From: Parapedobacter koreensis | GTDB lineage: Bacteria > Bacteroidota > Bacteroidia > Sphingobacteriales > Sphingobacteriaceae | Assembly (NCBI RefSeq): GCF_900109365.1 | Contig: NZ_FNZR01000002.1 | Location: 62,001 to 126,000 of the forward strand | Length of the DNA: 64,000 nucleotides | Reading direction: 5' to 3' | Position numbers and translations under genes: made by a program | Shown here: positions 35,028 through 42,568 of the stretch, one piece after another | Layout of the letters: every line of letters starts with the position of its first letter | Position numbering within the stretch: position 1 is the first letter of the stretch | The notes under the pieces: generated by a model | Databases searched by the model: none | What the model was told of the DNA's origin: nothing | Seen by the model: the letters and a program-made list of their open reading frames with translations, nothing else

Positions 35028-35444
35028 ATGTACTCAAGAAGAAAATGGTTGGAATTTTACCGCAAACTTGGCTTCCTACTGTATAGTATAGCAGCCGTCG
35101 ACAGGCATGTTGCCCCTGCGGAGCGCACCACGCTCAAAAAAGAGATTCAAACCAATTGGTTGGATTTGGAGGATACCGCAGATCCCTTTGGCAGCGATGC
35201 TGCTTTCCAGATGGAGGCCATCTTCGATTGGTTAGACGACGCCGATTATGCACCCGATAGCGCTTTTAACGAATTTGAAGCCTTTGTCAAGGAAAACCCA
35301 GATTTTATTGCCAGTTCCCTCAAGGAACGGATCTTGCTTTCTGCCAATCGAATCGCTTTTGCATTCCACGGCAACAACAAGAAAGAATTAACCTTACTTT
35401 ACCAATTGGAGCAGCTGCTCAATGGCAGCAAGAAATCTGTATAA
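35028..35444 (+). CDS. Conserved protein, possibly TerB-like helical fold
   Basis: This 138-residue acidic helical protein begins MYSRRKWLEFYRKLGFLLYS and continues IAAVDRHVAPAERTTLKKEI. That segment resembles the start of TerB-type domains (A-x-D-x2-hydrophobic-x2-E) but is not conclusive. It has no signal peptide. Start at 35028 is preferred over the open frame from 34968. It is convergent with the universal stress gene at 35457, suggesting association with the stress cluster, but no function is assigned. Confidence 0.6.
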   Translation: MYSRRKWLEFYRKLGFLLYSIAAVDRHVAPAERTTLKKEIQTNWLDLEDTADPFGSDAAFQMEAIFDWLDDADYAPDSAFNEFEAFVKENPDFIASSLKERILLSANRIAFAFHGNNKKELTLLYQLEQLLNGSKKSV

Positions 35445-35456
35445 TTGCGATAAACA

Positions 35457-36302
35457 TTATGCGATGTCCATCGTATACGGATAGATCAATATCGGGAAGT
35501 CGGCCAAAAAGCTGAGTTTGCGAATGGTACTGCGATGAACCACCCTTTCGAGGATGTTGTAATGTTTAGTGAGCAGTACCAATAAGTCTTCGCTTTCCAT
35601 GGCTTCCTGAAGCAATTGCGGTACATCATCGCCCACCATGCGTTTAAATTCAATGGGCCTTTTATTGCCCAATTCATCTTCCAGGACATCCCGGAAGCAC
35701 CGGAATAGTTCATCACTGACCACGGTTCCCTTCTTGCTGATATGAAAGACGGTAAGCTGCGGTTTGTATGGTGCCGCCAGTGCCAATAAGTGTTTCACAT
35801 TGCGGTGGTCTTCCGGGCAATAATCCGTGGCATACAAAATTCGCGAGAGCGGTTTGAATGCGGCATACTTCGGCACCAGCAGAAACGGCTTATTGGTTTT
35901 ACGGATAGCCTGATAGGTATTGGTGCCCAGTAATTTGTCAAAAGCGTCTGCTGCACCGTGGGTTCCCATGACCACAAACTCGAAATCCCCAGCCGCTATC
36001 TCCTTTCCCAGCGCATCGGCAAGCGTGTGGGCATCTATTTTCACTTCATAGGTACAAGATACACCAAACCGCTGCTGCACATCCGCCGCAAACGATCTAA
36101 GCCGATCTTCCGCATTCCCTGCCTGGTCGTCAATATAAGGGAGAAACCCACCATCGACCGGAAAAGATCCCTGCCATGTGGGAATCTGCTCAATGTACAA
36201 CAACGACACAGCCATATTCAGATCTTTTGCAAGATGGCAAGCATATTTCACGGCATTTTCCGCAACGTCCGAAAAATCAAAAGGACATAATATTCGTTTC
36301 AT
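35457..36302 (-). CDS. Universal stress protein, tandem UspA domains
   Basis: This 281-residue protein has two Usp halves. The first starts MKRILCPFDFSDVAENAVKY and has VVMGTHGAADAFDKLLGTNT (about 110-130), a G-x2-G-type ATP-binding motif of the UspFG/MJ0577 kind. The second half (RILYATDYCPEDHRNVKH onward) lacks a clear glycine motif. Usp proteins accumulate in starvation and redox stress. It follows a second Usp gene by 94 bp in the same direction. Confidence 0.92.
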   Translation of the reverse strand: MKRILCPFDFSDVAENAVKYACHLAKDLNMAVSLLYIEQIPTWQGSFPVDGGFLPYIDDQAGNAEDRLRSFAADVQQRFGVSCTYEVKIDAHTLADALGKEIAAGDFEFVVMGTHGAADAFDKLLGTNTYQAIRKTNKPFLLVPKYAAFKPLSRILYATDYCPEDHRNVKHLLALAAPYKPQLTVFHISKKGTVVSDELFRCFRDVLEDELGNKRPIEFKRMVGDDVPQLLQEAMESEDLLVLLTKHYNILERVVHRSTIRKLSFLADFPILIYPYTMDIA

Positions 36303-36396
36303 AACACCTCCTATTGGTTAATCAAATATCGCCTTAATGGGGCTGGCAAGGGATGACTAAAGCGAGGTAAAAGAATGATTGTCGTCATTAGCTACC

Positions 36397-37233
36397 CTAT
36401 TTTCCAGCACCCTTCATGAAAAAAACGGGCACGACCGGTTTATGAGCGATCACCTTGACCAACTGTTTTGAAAACAGCCGGTCAAAGAACGGTTTGTCCA
36501 CGGGCGTCATGACCAATGCGTTCAGACCTTCCCTGAACACCATGCGGTTGATCCCCACGGGAAGGTTACGGGAAATGGCCAGCTTGAAGTGCAATCGCGA
36601 TCTGGATCCGCTGGTTATCTTTTCAAAGCGTTTCTCCCATTTCTGTAGTTTTTGGGTTTCCTCCTGTTTTCCCTTGCCGTAGAGGTGGAAGAGTATGATA
36701 TCCACCGGCCGGTTGATCAATTCAGTGAAACTTTCCAGCGCGGTGATTTCCGAGACATGGTAATTAACGGCAAACCCCACCCGATCCATACGGAATGTCG
36801 AAACCCCGGCAGGTATGGCTGCCACCGGAACGGGCGATTTCTGGATGACGGCAAACGTGTTGCTTCCGAGCGTGGCATATTTCAGGCCGGTAGCCCCGTG
36901 GGTTCCCATGACTACCAGGTCTACCGCTTTCTCCCGCGCGGATTTCGCGACGGCATCGCCGACGGTGCCTTCCCGGTTTTCTCCGGAAATTGCAATGGAT
37001 GGGAACTGTTCTTGCAGTTTTGTGATAAGACCAGCCATCTGCTCGTCAGCCGCATCCCTGATCTCCGCCCACGCAGCGCCAGTCATGGCCGGATAGGCCG
37101 ATACGGCATAATAGGTGTCATATACGTGCAGCAAATGCAGTTTCCAATCATGTCCGACAGCCATGCCAGCCGCGTACAAGCAAGCATTGAAGGCATGTTG
37201 CGAAAAATCCGTGGGCACAAGCAGTGTTTTCAT
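36397..37233 (-). CDS. Universal stress protein, tandem UspA domains
   Basis: This is a 278-residue paralogue of the protein at 35457. It starts MKTLLVPTDFSQHAFNACLY and has LVVMGTHGATGLKYATLGSN (about 108-127) with the ATP-binding glycines. The second half is degenerate and ends KPVVPVFFMKGAGK. It lies only 3 bp after the end of the small YtxH-like gene, so those two are co-transcribed. Confidence 0.92.
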   Translation of the reverse strand: MKTLLVPTDFSQHAFNACLYAAGMAVGHDWKLHLLHVYDTYYAVSAYPAMTGAAWAEIRDAADEQMAGLITKLQEQFPSIAISGENREGTVGDAVAKSAREKAVDLVVMGTHGATGLKYATLGSNTFAVIQKSPVPVAAIPAGVSTFRMDRVGFAVNYHVSEITALESFTELINRPVDIILFHLYGKGKQEETQKLQKWEKRFEKITSGSRSRLHFKLAISRNLPVGINRMVFREGLNALVMTPVDKPFFDRLFSKQLVKVIAHKPVVPVFFMKGAGK

Positions 37234-37236
37234 TTT

Positions 37237-37371
37237 TTATCCGTTTTGAGGTGTATAACTTCGTTCGAAACTTGTTCTTTTCCCTTTGTTTGGCGCAAAT
37301 AAAATCCCGACAAGTGCCCCAGCGGCAAAAATACCGGCGATACCCATTAGTATTGTTTCTGATCGTTTCAT
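37237..37371 (-). CDS. Small YtxH-like membrane protein (44 aa)
   Basis: This short gene encodes MKRSETILMGIAGIFAAGAL followed by VGILFAPNKGKRT and a polar tail. One hydrophobic helix followed by LFAPxxGxxxR is the hallmark of YtxH/gas-vesicle-like stress proteins, here in a minimal form. It ends 3 bp before the ATG of the Usp gene on the same strand. Its position in a cluster with Usp and BON proteins, which in other Bacteroidota also include YtxH proteins, supports the call. Confidence 0.6.
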   Translation of the reverse strand: MKRSETILMGIAGIFAAGALVGILFAPNKGKRTSFERSYTPQNG

Positions 37372-37498
37372 GGCTACGCTATTTAATTAAACCGGTTACA
37401 ATATCGTACCTCTTTTAAGCTTTTGTACTGACATTGGTCATGAAATGTTATGATTTTGCGCAAGAGTGGTGTCCTGTGCATTGATCATCCGATGCGGG

Positions 37499-37535
37499 TA
37501 AAAAGCCGTGCCAATTAAACTAGTACGGCTTTTTA
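37499..37535 (-). terminator. Rho-independent terminator after the BON gene
   Basis: TAAAAAGCCGT (37499-37509) pairs with ACGGCTTTTTA (37525-37535), an 11-bp stem with a 15-nt loop. It is placed 19 bp after the end of the minus-strand BON gene. Confidence 0.8.
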
Positions 37536-37553
37536 ATCGACTGATGGTTTTGC

Positions 37554-38192
37554 TCACAATGCAGTAACGGCAATATTGTCCTCCACTTCGGTGACACCTG
37601 GAGAGGACCATACGGCCTTTTCAACTTCCCGTCGTTCGTTCCATGTACTAGCTTTCCCATTCAAGATCACCTTGCCGCCTTCGGTGCGAACCCTGATGTT
37701 TTCAGCATTTACGCTGGCCCTACGATGGAGTGCCTGCCTGATTGTCTTTTCAATATCGATCTTTTCCAAGCGGGGTTTCAAGGCAATCAGGTTCGAAACG
37801 CCCTTTACGCCCGCAATGTCTCGTACCGCTTTGTAGGCGGTATTTTTCTGGAATTGCCAGTCTACAGTACCTTCAAGCGTCACCCAGCCTTCGTCGACCT
37901 TCACTTTCAGCTTCGATTCGGGTACAAGCGTATTCCACTTAAATGCATTCAAGATGGCCTCCGCAATAGCTGTATCGTCGCGCCTGCCAGCTTCGCTGAA
38001 TTTGACCTCGATGTCTTCAGCGACCGCCAGCACGCCATTTACACGCTTGGCCGCTTTCTCCGCCGCATATTTCTTGGAATAGCTATCTACATACCCACTT
38101 AACGTAATGACTCCATCCTTCGCGGAAACACCGATTTCCGAAGCAGCAACCATTGGATCCCAGTTCAGTTCGTCCATGACATCGCGTTGCAA
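37554..38192 (-). CDS. BON-domain protein (three BON repeats)
   Basis: This protein of about 212 residues consists of three BON domains. Their cores are ASEIGVSAKDGVITLSGYVD (about 17-36), SKLKVKVDEGWVTLEGTVDW (about 97-116) and AENIRVRTEGGKVILNGKAS (about 158-177). BON proteins such as OsmY bind membranes and act in osmotic stress; this one lacks a visible signal peptide. The first usable start codon is TTG at 38192. In frame upstream is ATA at 38210, which would give the family-like start (I)KTNEQLQ. ATG at 38177 is another choice. Confidence 0.88.
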   Translation of the reverse strand: MQRDVMDELNWDPMVAASEIGVSAKDGVITLSGYVDSYSKKYAAEKAAKRVNGVLAVAEDIEVKFSEAGRRDDTAIAEAILNAFKWNTLVPESKLKVKVDEGWVTLEGTVDWQFQKNTAYKAVRDIAGVKGVSNLIALKPRLEKIDIEKTIRQALHRRASVNAENIRVRTEGGKVILNGKASTWNERREVEKAVWSSPGVTEVEDNIAVTAL

Positions 38193-38210
38193 TTGTTCAT
38201 TGGTTTTTAT

Positions 38211-38534
38211 TGTATTTACATTTAATAATTAAAAAATACTTACTGGCTAAGTTAAGCCATGTCCGGTTGGAAGGCCGATGATAATCGTCATATCAAATGG
38301 CGATTTTTCTTATCCAGCAGGAAGGTCTGAGCGGCCACTGCCACCACGGTTATCTGCACCAATTTTTTCATCTTTCAAAATTTGTGGCTACCTTAGTAGT
38401 CGTATGCGACTATCGGAAAATGCCAATCCCTTCTATGCATTGATGTCTGACCCGCTCTTCCAGTGTCAAGGATTCAAAAGACGTACGATACCATACAGCA
38501 AAATAAATGGTAAACTGTTAACCAGTATACGAGC
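38211..38534. other. Intergenic region upstream of the BON and AlbA_2 genes
   Basis: Divergent gap of about 320 bp. No promoter box of the TAnnTTTG type was found. A minus-strand mini-frame of 27 codons (38371-38288) reads MKKLVQITVVAVAAQTFLLD then a charged end. It looks like the start of a signal peptide cut short and may be a gene remnant. Other open frames here are not protein-like. Confidence 0.4.
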
Positions 38535-39158
38535 GTGACCATCAAGACATTGATACAGCAGGGAGAGGGCGAACAGCTCGATTTTAAGAATAAAATCAGC
38601 AGTTGTGAGAAAATTGCCAAGACATTGGTTGCTTTTGCTAATAACAAAGGTGGCAAGCTATTGGTGGGTGTCGATGACAACGGCTATATCAAAGGCGTAA
38701 AAAATGAGGATGAAGAAAAATACATGCTTCAACGGGCTGGCCACTTGTATTGCCGCCCGGCCATTGACCTCCATTTCGATGAAATCTATGTGGATGACAA
38801 AGTAGTACTGCTGGCCCAAGTGGCCGAAAGTGATACTAAACCGCATTATGCGCTTAATGAAGACCAGCGGTGGTGGGTGTACGTAAGGGTAAAGGATAAG
38901 AGCGTCTTAGCGGGCAAAGTGGTTGTGGATGTATTGCGCCGAAGCAATGAGCCCAATGGGGTGTTCATTAATTATACGGACAAAGAAAAAGAACTGTTGG
39001 AATATGTCCATACGCATACCAAATCGCAGCTGCCCGAACTGTGCAAGCACCTCCAGCTTTCCAAGCGGAAAACACAACGTATCCTTGTAAATCTGATCGT
39101 CGCGGGTGTCATTGATGTGCATAGTGGAGACCGTGAGGAGTATTATACGGAAAAGTAG
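38535..39158 (+). CDS. AlbA_2 (Schlafen-like) domain protein with C-terminal winged helix
   Basis: This 207-residue protein starts with GTG. The N-terminal AlbA_2 domain (about 1-100) carries EGEQLDFKNKIS (about 12-23) and LVAFANNKGGKLLVGVDDNG (about 31-50), both family hallmarks. The C-terminal part (about 140-207) contains LPELCKHLQLSKRKTQRILV, a winged-helix-like DNA-binding segment. It is probably a cytoplasmic nucleic-acid-binding regulator. It is not linked to a phage or defence gene here. Confidence 0.85.
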   Translation: MTIKTLIQQGEGEQLDFKNKISSCEKIAKTLVAFANNKGGKLLVGVDDNGYIKGVKNEDEEKYMLQRAGHLYCRPAIDLHFDEIYVDDKVVLLAQVAESDTKPHYALNEDQRWWVYVRVKDKSVLAGKVVVDVLRRSNEPNGVFINYTDKEKELLEYVHTHTKSQLPELCKHLQLSKRKTQRILVNLIVAGVIDVHSGDREEYYTEK

Positions 39159-39190
39159 GGTTAGTTACCCGAGTAACCTGCAGTTTTCCC

Positions 39191-39198
39191 TATCTTTG
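39191..39198 (+). promoter_or_regulatory. -7 box TATCTTTG for the lipoprotein-SCO-cytochrome operon
   Basis: TATCTTTG matches TAnnTTTG exactly and lies 16-25 nt before the possible ATGs (39215, 39224). No clear TTG is seen 19 nt upstream. Confidence 0.5.
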
Positions 39199-39223
39199 CC
39201 AATTGACCAAATAGATGGATATC

Positions 39224-39667
39224 ATGAAGAAGATAGTATTACAGCTTGGTGTGGCAGCACTGTCAATGCTGGCATGTAATGGCGGCGACAAAGAAGCCAA
39301 TGAAATTGAACAATTGCGCAACGAAGCCATCACCGTACACGATGAAATCATGCCCCAAATCAGTGCTTTTGACCGCAACACGGTAAAAATTGATTCCCTG
39401 CTGGCGAGTCTACCGCAGCTTCAGGCTGCCTATCCCGACTTAGACACCACACAAACACGCACGGAGTTGGCTGCCTTGAAAGGCCGCCTCGAACAGGCCA
39501 CCGACTCCATGATGGCGTGGATGACGAATTTCGATGTAGACCCCCAGGATAAATCCAACACCGAAATCAAGTCGTACTATGAGAAGGAAGTGGAAAAAGT
39601 AAAAGGCTTACAACAGCTGTTTGACGAAGTAGCGAAGGAAAGTACCGACAAATTAGCCCAATTCTAA
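39224..39667 (+). CDS. Helical lipoprotein of unknown function
   Basis: This 147-residue predicted lipoprotein has lipobox LSMLAC, with Cys near 18, followed by long polar helices (EIEQLRNEAITVHDEIMPQI, TELAALKGRLEQATDSMMAW) that look like a short coiled coil. Such proteins in Bacteroidota are sometimes misnamed viral A-type inclusion proteins. It precedes the SCO gene by 9 bp and is likely in the same operon, so a role in the same periplasmic electron-transport assembly is possible. ATG at 39215 is an alternative start. Confidence 0.7.
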   Translation: MKKIVLQLGVAALSMLACNGGDKEANEIEQLRNEAITVHDEIMPQISAFDRNTVKIDSLLASLPQLQAAYPDLDTTQTRTELAALKGRLEQATDSMMAWMTNFDVDPQDKSNTEIKSYYEKEVEKVKGLQQLFDEVAKESTDKLAQF

Positions 39668-39676
39668 TTCGGCCCC

Positions 39677-40315
39677 ATGCGTATCTTTTTCTTTTTAATC
39701 AGCGGTTGCCTGGTCAGCATCATGGCCGGTTGCAATCCGGAAACCCGGACGCTCCCCATATTGGGTGCGCGCGAGCCCGTAACCAAGGTAGTTGACGGCA
39801 AAACCATCACCGACACGGTGTACCACAGTATTCCCGAATTTCAGCTGCTCAATCAGGATAGTATCCTCATTACCAATCACACGTTTGACAATGGGGTATA
39901 CATTGCCAACTTCTTCTTTACACATTGCCCCAGTATCTGCCCGATTATGCAACGTAATCTCCTGAAGGTATACGAACAATATAAGGGCGACGAGCGGGTA
40001 CGGTTTCTCTCCCACAGCATCGATTTTCGTTATGACTCACCGTCGGTATTGAAACGATATGCGGAAAAATTGGGCGTCACCAATGACCAATGGCAGTTTG
40101 TGACGGGCAGCAAGGCCGAAATCTATGGTCTTGCAGACAGTTATATGGTTTATACGAAAGAAGACAGCGGCGTCCCCGGTGGCTACGACCATTCCGGATA
40201 TTTCTTGTTGGTCGATGAAGACAAGCATATCCGGGGCGTGTATGACGGCACAAACGATGACCAGGTACAGCTCTTGTTTGATGAGCTGGCCATGCTTTTG
40301 AAGGAGTATGAATGA
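39677..40315 (+). CDS. SCO1/SenC-family copper chaperone lipoprotein
   Basis: This 212-residue protein has a lipobox-like SIMAGC (Cys at about 19) and a thioredoxin-like fold. The copper ligands CxxxC are in FFFTHCPSICP (Cys 84 and 88), and the ligand His is in GGYDHSGYF (about 174). SCO proteins deliver copper to the CuA site of cytochrome oxidase or act in thiol redox. Its last 4 bases overlap the cytochrome c gene (ATGA), showing translational coupling. Confidence 0.95.
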   Translation: MRIFFFLISGCLVSIMAGCNPETRTLPILGAREPVTKVVDGKTITDTVYHSIPEFQLLNQDSILITNHTFDNGVYIANFFFTHCPSICPIMQRNLLKVYEQYKGDERVRFLSHSIDFRYDSPSVLKRYAEKLGVTNDQWQFVTGSKAEIYGLADSYMVYTKEDSGVPGGYDHSGYFLLVDEDKHIRGVYDGTNDDQVQLLFDELAMLLKEYE

Positions 40316-40740
40316 CGCGGAATAGCTATTTGTATGCTGGTGCAGCGCTGGCAGCGATATACCTGTCCGTTCATGCCTGCCAAAGTGAGCAGGCCATCCG
40401 TACCGCGCAATATGCCGTAAATGGCCAGAAGTTATACGCAGCGCAATGTCAGAACTGCCATGGTGCCAAGGGCGAAGGCCTGGGAAAATTGTATCCACCG
40501 CTAACGGACAGCTTATTCCTGCTGGGGCACCGTGACCAACTGGCCTGTATCGTAAAAAATGGGCTTTCGGATACCATCAGCATCCATGGCCAGTTCTTTG
40601 ATGCTGAAATGCCGCCCAATCCCCGGCTCGCCCCGATAGAAATTGCTTATGTGCTCACGTATGTGGGCAATTCGTTTGGCAATGAAATGGGAATCTTCAC
40701 GCTTGAGGAGATCGAACAAGCACTGAAAGCGTGTAAATAA
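40312..40740 (+). CDS. Monohaem cytochrome c lipoprotein
   Basis: This 142-residue protein has a lipobox-like SVHAC (Cys at about 23) and one haem-binding motif CQNCH (46-50) in LYAAQCQNCHGAKGEGLG. The probable axial Met is in DAEMPPNPRLAP. It is a class I cytochrome anchored on the periplasmic side, overlapping the SCO gene by 4 bp. It may receive electrons for a terminal oxidase. No oxidase genes are in the window. Confidence 0.93.
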   Translation: MTRNSYLYAGAALAAIYLSVHACQSEQAIRTAQYAVNGQKLYAAQCQNCHGAKGEGLGKLYPPLTDSLFLLGHRDQLACIVKNGLSDTISIHGQFFDAEMPPNPRLAPIEIAYVLTYVGNSFGNEMGIFTLEEIEQALKACK

Positions 40741-40749
40741 CCCAATAGG

Positions 40750-41133
40750 CTACAACACGAGTTCCTGATACAGCCGTTCGAGCGTATCCTTTGCATCCAC
40801 ACACAATCCCGGATGTACAGGCGATGTCTGGATGATCGTGCTCCGTTTGGCCGTAAGCCAGCGAAAACGCTCAGCGGCTGGCAACGTGGCAATCAACCCT
40901 CCGGCTTGCCCTCCCCGGCAGATCAGCTGGAAGGCTTGTAGATAATTGTCCAATTCTGCTGCATCAGCCGCAGGGCAAAAGGCATGCAACCTATCGGCAT
41001 TCAGGGTATATCGCATATCCAAAAAACGTTGCCCACGGCAATACAATACCACACCGATATTGAGAAACTCCTCACGCTCCGCCCTGGGGACCCAGCGGAT
41101 TACCGCATACTCAAATAATCCGTTTCCTTGCAT
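40750..41133 (-). CDS. DUF3037 domain protein
   Basis: This 127-residue protein has GLFEYAVIRWVPRAEREEFL (about 5-24) and NIGVVLYCRG (about 25-34), the DUF3037 signature. It has no signal or membrane segment. It starts 23 bp inside the end of the HipA-like kinase gene, so the two are translated as a pair. In other genomes DUF3037 also tends to follow such kinases. Function is unknown. I chose the ATG at 41133 because family members start MQGxxLFEYAVIR. Confidence 0.82.
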   Translation of the reverse strand: MQGNGLFEYAVIRWVPRAEREEFLNIGVVLYCRGQRFLDMRYTLNADRLHAFCPAADAAELDNYLQAFQLICRGGQAGGLIATLPAAERFRWLTAKRSTIIQTSPVHPGLCVDAKDTLERLYQELVL

Positions 41134-41899
41134 CTTGCGCCTCTTTAACAAAAATCTCCGATGCTGCCACCCGGGCTCCTATGAATTGCCGATAAACCGC
41201 CCTGGCTTCTTCCGGCGATTGCACACCATGGTCTTCCAGCCATTCATCGGGTACCAACCGCACGATGTGCTGGATGAGCGTCGCCGTGAGCAGCGGCTTC
41301 AATTCGGCATCGGCTTCTTCCAATTGCGATGCCTGGCGAAGCAATACGTGGTCCTTTACTTGTATAAAAGGTTTGCTGGCCTGTTCTTTCCAATTGTCCC
41401 AGGTGTGGTGAAAATATAACGCCGCCCCGTGGTCAATGAGCCACAGCTCCTTATGCCACATCAACATGTTGGTGTTTTTAGCTGTACGGTCTACATTGGT
41501 CAGCAGGCAATCCAGCCATACGATGCGCGAAGCCAGCACCGGATCCAGTTTGGTCACCACCGGATCAAACGTGATTGCCCCGGACAAAAAATGTAGGGCG
41601 AGGTTGAGCCCCGTGCTAGCTTGCAGCAAATCCTGTATCTCTTCGTCCGGTTCTGTCCGGCCAAAAGCTTCATCAAGCTGGGCAAACACGATCTCCGGCA
41701 CACGGAAACCCAATGCACGGGCGATTTCGCCGCCCAATAGTTCGGCAACCAGGGCTTTGCTTCCCTGACCAGCGCCCCGGAATTTGAGTGCATACAGAAA
41801 GCCGTCGTCGGCTTCTGCAATAGCCGGCAGCGAACCGCCTTCGCGCAGGGGCGTCACGTAACGCGTCACCTGCACAGTCCGTATTGTTGATGTATCCAC
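41111..41899 (-). CDS. HipA-like kinase
   Basis: This protein of about 262 residues has a nucleotide-binding lobe with EADDGFLYALKFRGAGQGSK (about 28-47) followed by LVAELLGGEIARALGFRVPE. The catalytic-type segment is RIVWLDCLLTNVDRTAKNTN, with the metal-binding LWLIDHGAALYF. These match the compact HipA-like kinases, which lack the N-terminal domain of true HipA toxin. No HipB antitoxin is adjacent; the partner is DUF3037. I use GTG at 41899; the ATG at 41983 would add 28 residues not typical of the family. Confidence 0.82.
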   Translation of the reverse strand: MDTSTIRTVQVTRYVTPLREGGSLPAIAEADDGFLYALKFRGAGQGSKALVAELLGGEIARALGFRVPEIVFAQLDEAFGRTEPDEEIQDLLQASTGLNLALHFLSGAITFDPVVTKLDPVLASRIVWLDCLLTNVDRTAKNTNMLMWHKELWLIDHGAALYFHHTWDNWKEQASKPFIQVKDHVLLRQASQLEEADAELKPLLTATLIQHIVRLVPDEWLEDHGVQSPEEARAVYRQFIGARVAASEIFVKEAQDARKRII

Positions 41900-41991
41900 G
41901 CCCAAATATCTATATAATTTTGATAATAAGCAGCCTGAATTTCCCAGACTCCCCCGTGTTGTTTCAGCTACCACGTCTCGCATCTTATCCT

Positions 41992-41999
41992 TATCTTTG
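41992..41999 (+). promoter_or_regulatory. -7 box TATCTTTG for the DUF1599 operon
   Basis: TATCTTTG fits TAnnTTTG and ends 8 nt before the ATG at 42008. Transcription would start within a few bases of the start codon. Confidence 0.5.
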
Positions 42000-42007
42000 C
42001 TCCTAAC

Positions 42008-42556
42008 ATGGATACATCAGCACAATACGATCACGTCATTGAACACTGCCAACAACTATTTATCAAAAAAACGGCCGACTACGGCACTGCTTGGCGCATC
42101 ATGCGCCTGCCCTCCATCACCGACCAGCTTTACATCAAAGCCCAGCGTATACGCACATTGGAGGAGAAGAAAGTCACCAAAGTAGGCGATGGCATCGCGG
42201 ACGAATACATCGGCATCGTCAACTATTGTGTGATTGCCATGATGCAATCGGAACTGGGGATGAGCGGCGAGGAGCACCTATCGCTGGATACTGTCGAAAA
42301 AAAATACTCCGACGCTGTAGCAGAAACCAAGGAGCTCATGTTTGCTAAAAACCATGATTATGGTGAGGCGTGGCGGGATATGCGATTGACATCGCTTACA
42401 GACCTGATACTGATGAAGATTTACCGGGTGAAACAAATTGAAGACAACCAAGGGCAAACCCTCGTATCCGAAGGGATAAAAGCCAACTACCAAGACATGC
42501 TTAACTATGCTGTCTTTGCACTGATTAAACTCGGATTTGCAAACCACAAACCCTAA
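42008..42556 (+). CDS. DUF1599 protein, internal tandem repeat
   Basis: This 182-residue soluble protein is built of two similar halves. DYGTAWRIMRLPSITDQLYI (about 25-44) and DYGEAWRDMRLTSLTDLILM (about 119-138) align residue by residue, and each is followed by a K-R-(x)n-E-E/D pattern. This is the DUF1599 family of Bacteroidota. The acidic helical pattern recalls all-alpha NTP pyrophosphohydrolases (MazG-like), but that is inference. It leads an operon with BT_3928 and aroK. Confidence 0.85.
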   Translation: MDTSAQYDHVIEHCQQLFIKKTADYGTAWRIMRLPSITDQLYIKAQRIRTLEEKKVTKVGDGIADEYIGIVNYCVIAMMQSELGMSGEEHLSLDTVEKKYSDAVAETKELMFAKNHDYGEAWRDMRLTSLTDLILMKIYRVKQIEDNQGQTLVSEGIKANYQDMLNYAVFALIKLGFANHKP

Positions 42557-42568
42557 AGCACACCCCAA

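Noticed and set aside
37513-37530. TTGGCACGGC-like string on the minus strand as a fourth sigma-54 site
   Set aside because: It lies in the terminator hairpin after the BON gene and has no -12 half.
38278-38538. 86-codon plus-strand open frame before the AlbA_2 gene
   Set aside because: It has no signal peptide, promoter or protein-like composition and runs into the start of the next gene.
41111-41983. Classic HipBA toxin-antitoxin module
   Set aside because: No helix-turn-helix HipB gene is adjacent and the kinase lacks the N-terminal HipA domain, so the name HipBA would mislead.
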